A DNA stretch of 31,094 nt, from positions 1 through 31,094 of the IMG/VR virus record IMGVR_UViG_3300036818_000053, one strand, 5' to 3'. Position 1 is the first letter of the stretch. Each line of letters begins with the position of its first letter. Of this stretch, positions 28,856 through 31,094 are shown in pieces. The stretch comes from a virus. Under the pieces are notes generated by a model that was given only the letters and a program-made list of their open reading frames with translations, made no database searches and was not told the origin of the DNA. A program made the position numbers and the translations under genes.

Positions 28856-29005
28856 ATGAGTTTTCGTAGCGTTCAGGCAAAGATTGCGAAGAAAGAGGGT
28901 ATCAGCAAGGCGAGTGCGGGTGCTATACTTGCCAATGCAAGTCGTAAGGCGAGTCCAGCGGCCAAGCGAGCCAATCCAAAATTAAAAAGAGTTCGTGGGA
29001 AATAA
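28856..29005 (+). CDS. 49-aa basic phage protein
   Basis: The protein begins MSFRSVQAKIAKKEGISKAS and continues AGAILANASRKAS to a Lys/Arg-rich end (NPKLKRVRGK). The pattern VQxxIxKKEGxSKxSAGAILA is a small, highly basic phage protein type that I recognise from many tailed phages; it may bind DNA in the head. GGGAGA lies 5 nt before the ATG. The next gene starts 5 nt after its stop. Confidence 0.7.
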   Translation: MSFRSVQAKIAKKEGISKASAGAILANASRKASPAAKRANPKLKRVRGK

Positions 29006-29010
29006 ACAAA

Positions 29011-29253
29011 ATGGATGACTTCGCCACCATCGGTAACACTCTGCTCGATCGTGTCCGTGACCTTCTCTGGCAAGCCAGCATATCGCATCCTGATTTGCCG
29101 GTGTCGATTATCGTCGCGTTGATCGCCGAGACGTCCATGCTCGCGAATGAGCCGGATGTGTGGACGGCCGACTTATTGGCGGCAGCGTCTGAATGTCGTG
29201 ACCTTAAGATGCAGGCGATCATGGAAGAGCGACAACACGCGGCGCTCAACTAG
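29011..29253 (+). CDS. hypothetical helical protein
   Basis: The 80-residue protein begins MDDFATIGNTLLDRVRDLLW and is predicted to be all helical. No family is recognised. It follows the small basic gene after 5 nt, so it is co-transcribed with it. The ribosome site is weak (GGGA about 10 nt upstream), which suggests coupling. Confidence 0.6.
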   Translation: MDDFATIGNTLLDRVRDLLWQASISHPDLPVSIIVALIAETSMLANEPDVWTADLLAAASECRDLKMQAIMEERQHAALN

Positions 29254-29281
29254 ATCGTTGGCGAAGGATAGCCAACAGATC
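29253..29281. terminator. hairpin between convergent genes
   Basis: GATC-GTTGGC, an 8-nt loop, then GCCAAC-a-GATC. It lies between the convergent genes ending at 29253 and 29289 and may end both transcripts; there is no T run. Confidence 0.4.
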
Positions 29282-29288
29282 GGGGCGG

Positions 29289-29612
29289 CTAGAGCGTGGC
29301 GACTGGCAAAAGTACAGTTCGCTGGATGATGGCGTCATGATTGGTCACGGCTTCAAACACCACTGAGTAGACGGTGGCCGGAACTCCATTGCTAATATAA
29401 GCACTCACGACCAACGGATTGCTTTCATTTCCCGACAACACCGGTGTCTCGATCGTGAGGGCATCATCGTCACAGGTGACGGTATAGCTGGCGATCCTCT
29501 GAGCCGTTGGCTGCGACGCACTGCGCTGAAACTCCTGCGCAGCACTGAAGTCAAAGCCGAAGCTACGCCGTTCGCTAGGCGTCTTACCCGGTGTGAAGAG
29601 ATACGGAACCAT
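29289..29612 (-). CDS. Ig-like beta-sandwich tail or fibre-associated protein
   Basis: The 107-residue protein begins MVPYLFTPGKTPSERRSFGF. The pattern FDFSAAQEF ... IASYTVTCDDDALTIETPVL ... VVSAYISNGVPATVYSVVFE ... TVLLPVATL matches a beta-sandwich family common in phage tail regions (xDFSxxL ... I.s..vt ... g..Y.v...... LPV). It lies just downstream of the repetitive fibre gene on the same strand. Its ATG is 5 nt after a TAAATA box that contains the stop of that gene, and it has no Shine-Dalgarno site. Confidence 0.75.
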   Translation of the reverse strand: MVPYLFTPGKTPSERRSFGFDFSAAQEFQRSASQPTAQRIASYTVTCDDDALTIETPVLSGNESNPLVVSAYISNGVPATVYSVVFEAVTNHDAIIQRTVLLPVATL

Positions 29613-29617
29613 GCCAA

Positions 29618-29623
29618 TATTTA
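29618..29623 (-). promoter_or_regulatory. T4-like late promoter box overlapping a stop codon, leaderless type
   Basis: TAAATA on the minus strand includes the TAA stop of the repetitive protein gene and lies 5 nt before the ATG at 29612. Confidence 0.65.
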
Positions 29624-31094
29624 TGCCTCGACTAGAACATCGTCCCGCAAGATATCGGTCAATTCACCATCATCTGCACTGAACCTGCCCTGATCGACAT
29701 CGGTGCTCCGCAGGGAGACGGTCATCACATCCAGTCTCATCTCAACCGTCACATCTGGGCCGCGCCAATTCTGCGTAACCGCACCAGACGTGAACAACGC
29801 GATCGTCATAGTCCCAGACAAGGTCTCGATCGAGATCGTGCCGGCCGCCCCAATGGTAAGCGATAGCACACCAGTGATCGTCTGTGGCTCGCTGATCACC
29901 CCCGACGAGGTGATCGTCAAGGTCGCGACGCCAGACAACGATATAGCGATCGTGGTCACCAATGAGCCGGTTGTCGAAGAACTCGACACCCCACTGATGC
30001 CCAGCGTCTCGGCGATCGATATTGATCCCAGCAAGCCGGAACTTGCTGCACCGGTCAGGACAGTCGCACCGGTCTCCGATAGATCACCCGATGATCCAAG
30101 GGTCTGCACACCAGCCGTAATCAACGTCAATTGCGGCAACAACGTGCCGATATGAGATGCCGCGGTGACGCCGGTCAGTGTGATCGAGGAATCGATTTTG
30201 GTCGTGAATGATCCAGCGTGTCCGCTTATCGAGACGCCGATAATCGTGGTCTGAGTTCCACCGACGACACTGATAACGCCGGCTGCCCCACTCGCCGATA
30301 GTCCGCTGATTGCGACATCGATCTCGGTATGTACAAGGCCAGCCGTACCAATGGCATTCGTGCCGACGATCGTGATCGCCGATAATCCGGTAACTACACC
30401 CGAAGAGCCGATCGATGTGACGCCCGTGAAGCTGATCGTAATCTGATCGGTAAAGCTTCCGAGTTGCGAGATACTCGTGACGCCGGTGAGGACCGGATCG
30501 ATCTCGATGGTGATCGTGCCACTCGATCCGTTACCGCTGGTGCCGATGATCAAATGGTCGATTTCGATCGCGAGGTCACCGGCGATTACAGTGCTGTTGG
30601 TGCCGACAATCGTGGCGCTTCCGCTGACCTGGATCGTGACGATCCCTGCCGATCCCGTCGCATCAACTCCGACGATAAATGTACTTTGTCCGATGGTTCC
30701 GGCAGGTGATCCGGCTTGTCCTACGCCTTGTGCTCCGGTGACGGAAATGAAGATCGAGAGCGATGGTGAACCGGCTGATCCGGACGATTGCACACCGTTG
30801 ATAGAGACCGGTAGAGAGGCCGCCACGAGGCCCGTAGAGCCGTTTGTAGCGGCCCCAGCAATGCCAATCTCTTCGGTGACTGCAAGGCTCCCAGCGGCTC
30901 CTGAGCCGATTGTAGAGGCTAATGTAACGGCTGTCTGCGGTGTGTCAATGCCTGCTGTTGCGTTGCCTGCAACACCGATGATCGCACGATCGACCTCGAC
31001 GGTTAATGTGCCAGCCGATCCAGTCCCTGCTACTCCATTGATTGAAGCGGAGTCATCGACCTCGACGGTTAATGTGCCAGCCGTGCCAGTCCCT
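29621..31094 (-). CDS. repetitive beta-repeat structural protein, 5' end outside the window
   Basis: The open frame runs from the stop at 29621 to the window edge (about 490 codons) without a break, so the N-terminus is missing; the GTG at 30826 is only an internal start. It consists of about 20 degenerate repeats of 22-26 residues of the type GVxSxGxxGxxxxxIxIxI (for example GVTSISQLGSFTDQITISF), like the GVSATGxxGxVxV repeats of phage fibres. The last ~60 residues (WRGPDVTVEMRLDVMTVSLR ... DDVLVEA) are non-repetitive and acidic. It is probably a virion fibre or adhesin. Confidence 0.8.
   Translation of the reverse strand, partial: GTGTAGTLTVEVDDSASINGVAGTGSAGTLTVEVDRAIIGVAGNATAGIDTPQTAVTLASTIGSGAAGSLAVTEEIGIAGAATNGSTGLVAASLPVSINGVQSSGSAGSPSLSIFISVTGAQGVGQAGSPAGTIGQSTFIVGVDATGSAGIVTIQVSGSATIVGTNSTVIAGDLAIEIDHLIIGTSGNGSSGTITIEIDPVLTGVTSISQLGSFTDQITISFTGVTSIGSSGVVTGLSAITIVGTNAIGTAGLVHTEIDVAISGLSASGAAGVISVVGGTQTTIIGVSISGHAGSFTTKIDSSITLTGVTAASHIGTLLPQLTLITAGVQTLGSSGDLSETGATVLTGAASSGLLGSISIAETLGISGVSSSSTTGSLVTTIAISLSGVATLTITSSGVISEPQTITGVLSLTIGAAGTISIETLSGTMTIALFTSGAVTQNWRGPDVTVEMRLDVMTVSLRSTDVDQGRFSADDGELTDILRDDVLVEA
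30990..31094 (-). repeat. 66-bp period direct repeat in the repetitive gene
   Basis: A 39-bp block starting TCGACCTCGACGGTTAATGT occurs at 30990 and 31056, almost identical and 66 bp apart (22 codons). It indicates recent duplication of one protein repeat. Confidence 0.8.

Noticed and set aside
1-31094. Prophage attachment sites, integrase, tRNA or rRNA genes
   Set aside because: I looked for an integrase catalytic pattern, tRNA TpsiC-like arms with CCA ends and rRNA-like stretches and found none that I can support.

Overview
The window looks like a stretch of a large tailed bacteriophage with a contractile tail (myovirus morphology), not a host chromosome. It carries a portal, scaffold, major capsid protein, tail sheath, tail tube, frameshifted tail chaperones, tape measure and a P2/Mu-like spike with a PAAR tip. 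I see no host housekeeping genes, integrase, tRNA or rRNA. The host is probably a Gram-negative proteobacterium: there are Sec-type signal peptides, strong Shine-Dalgarno sites, sigma70-like promoters, and a secreted protein of a type I associate with Alphaproteobacteria. The host class is a weak inference.

Layout. (1) 1-3150, minus strand: a D12-class adenine DNA methyltransferase and four small proteins, one with a winged-helix domain. (2) 3150-7371: a block of small early-type genes. A leftward set (about 6187 to 4025) and a rightward set (6352 to 7371) diverge from a control region near 6220-6312. Three sigma70-like promoters there share one dyad (TAGGRC-N5-GCCCTA) between -35 and -10. 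A Cro-like HTH gene ends the rightward set. A gene-free stretch at 3459-3662 holds five copies of an iteron-like repeat. (3) 7440-10103: a likely small terminase (DUF5681-like), a zinc-ribbon protein, a DUF3309-like membrane protein, small acidic/hypothetical proteins and a minus-strand collagen-like protein. No large terminase is visible. (4) 10262-20270: portal, scaffold, major capsid protein, a prolyl-4-hydroxylase-like 2OG-Fe(II) oxygenase, a collagen-like fibre/spike, sheath, tube, tail assembly chaperones with a -1 frameshift, and an HK97-gp10-like tail-completion protein. (5) 20267-21940: a moron-like cassette with its own sigma70 promoter, encoding an RHH repressor, two secreted proteins and two membrane proteins. 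(6) 22004-28299: tape measure with a tail-lysozyme domain, baseplate hub proteins, spike and PAAR tip. (7) 28300-31094: small genes, a relic of a TnpB C-terminus beside a large palindrome, an Ig-like tail protein and a long repetitive beta-repeat protein that runs off the window.

Regulation is the most distinctive property. Almost every structural transcription unit is preceded, in the correct orientation, by a TAAATA box resembling the T4 late promoter TATAAATA. At six genes the box lies 4-6 nt from the ATG with no Shine-Dalgarno site, so the mRNA is predicted to begin at or within a base of the start codon (leaderless late mRNAs). Genes whose box lies further upstream do have Shine-Dalgarno sites. 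Early-type genes instead use TTGACR-N16/17-TAnnnT promoters. The result is a T4-like late transcription signature on a phage whose tail tip is P2/Mu-like.
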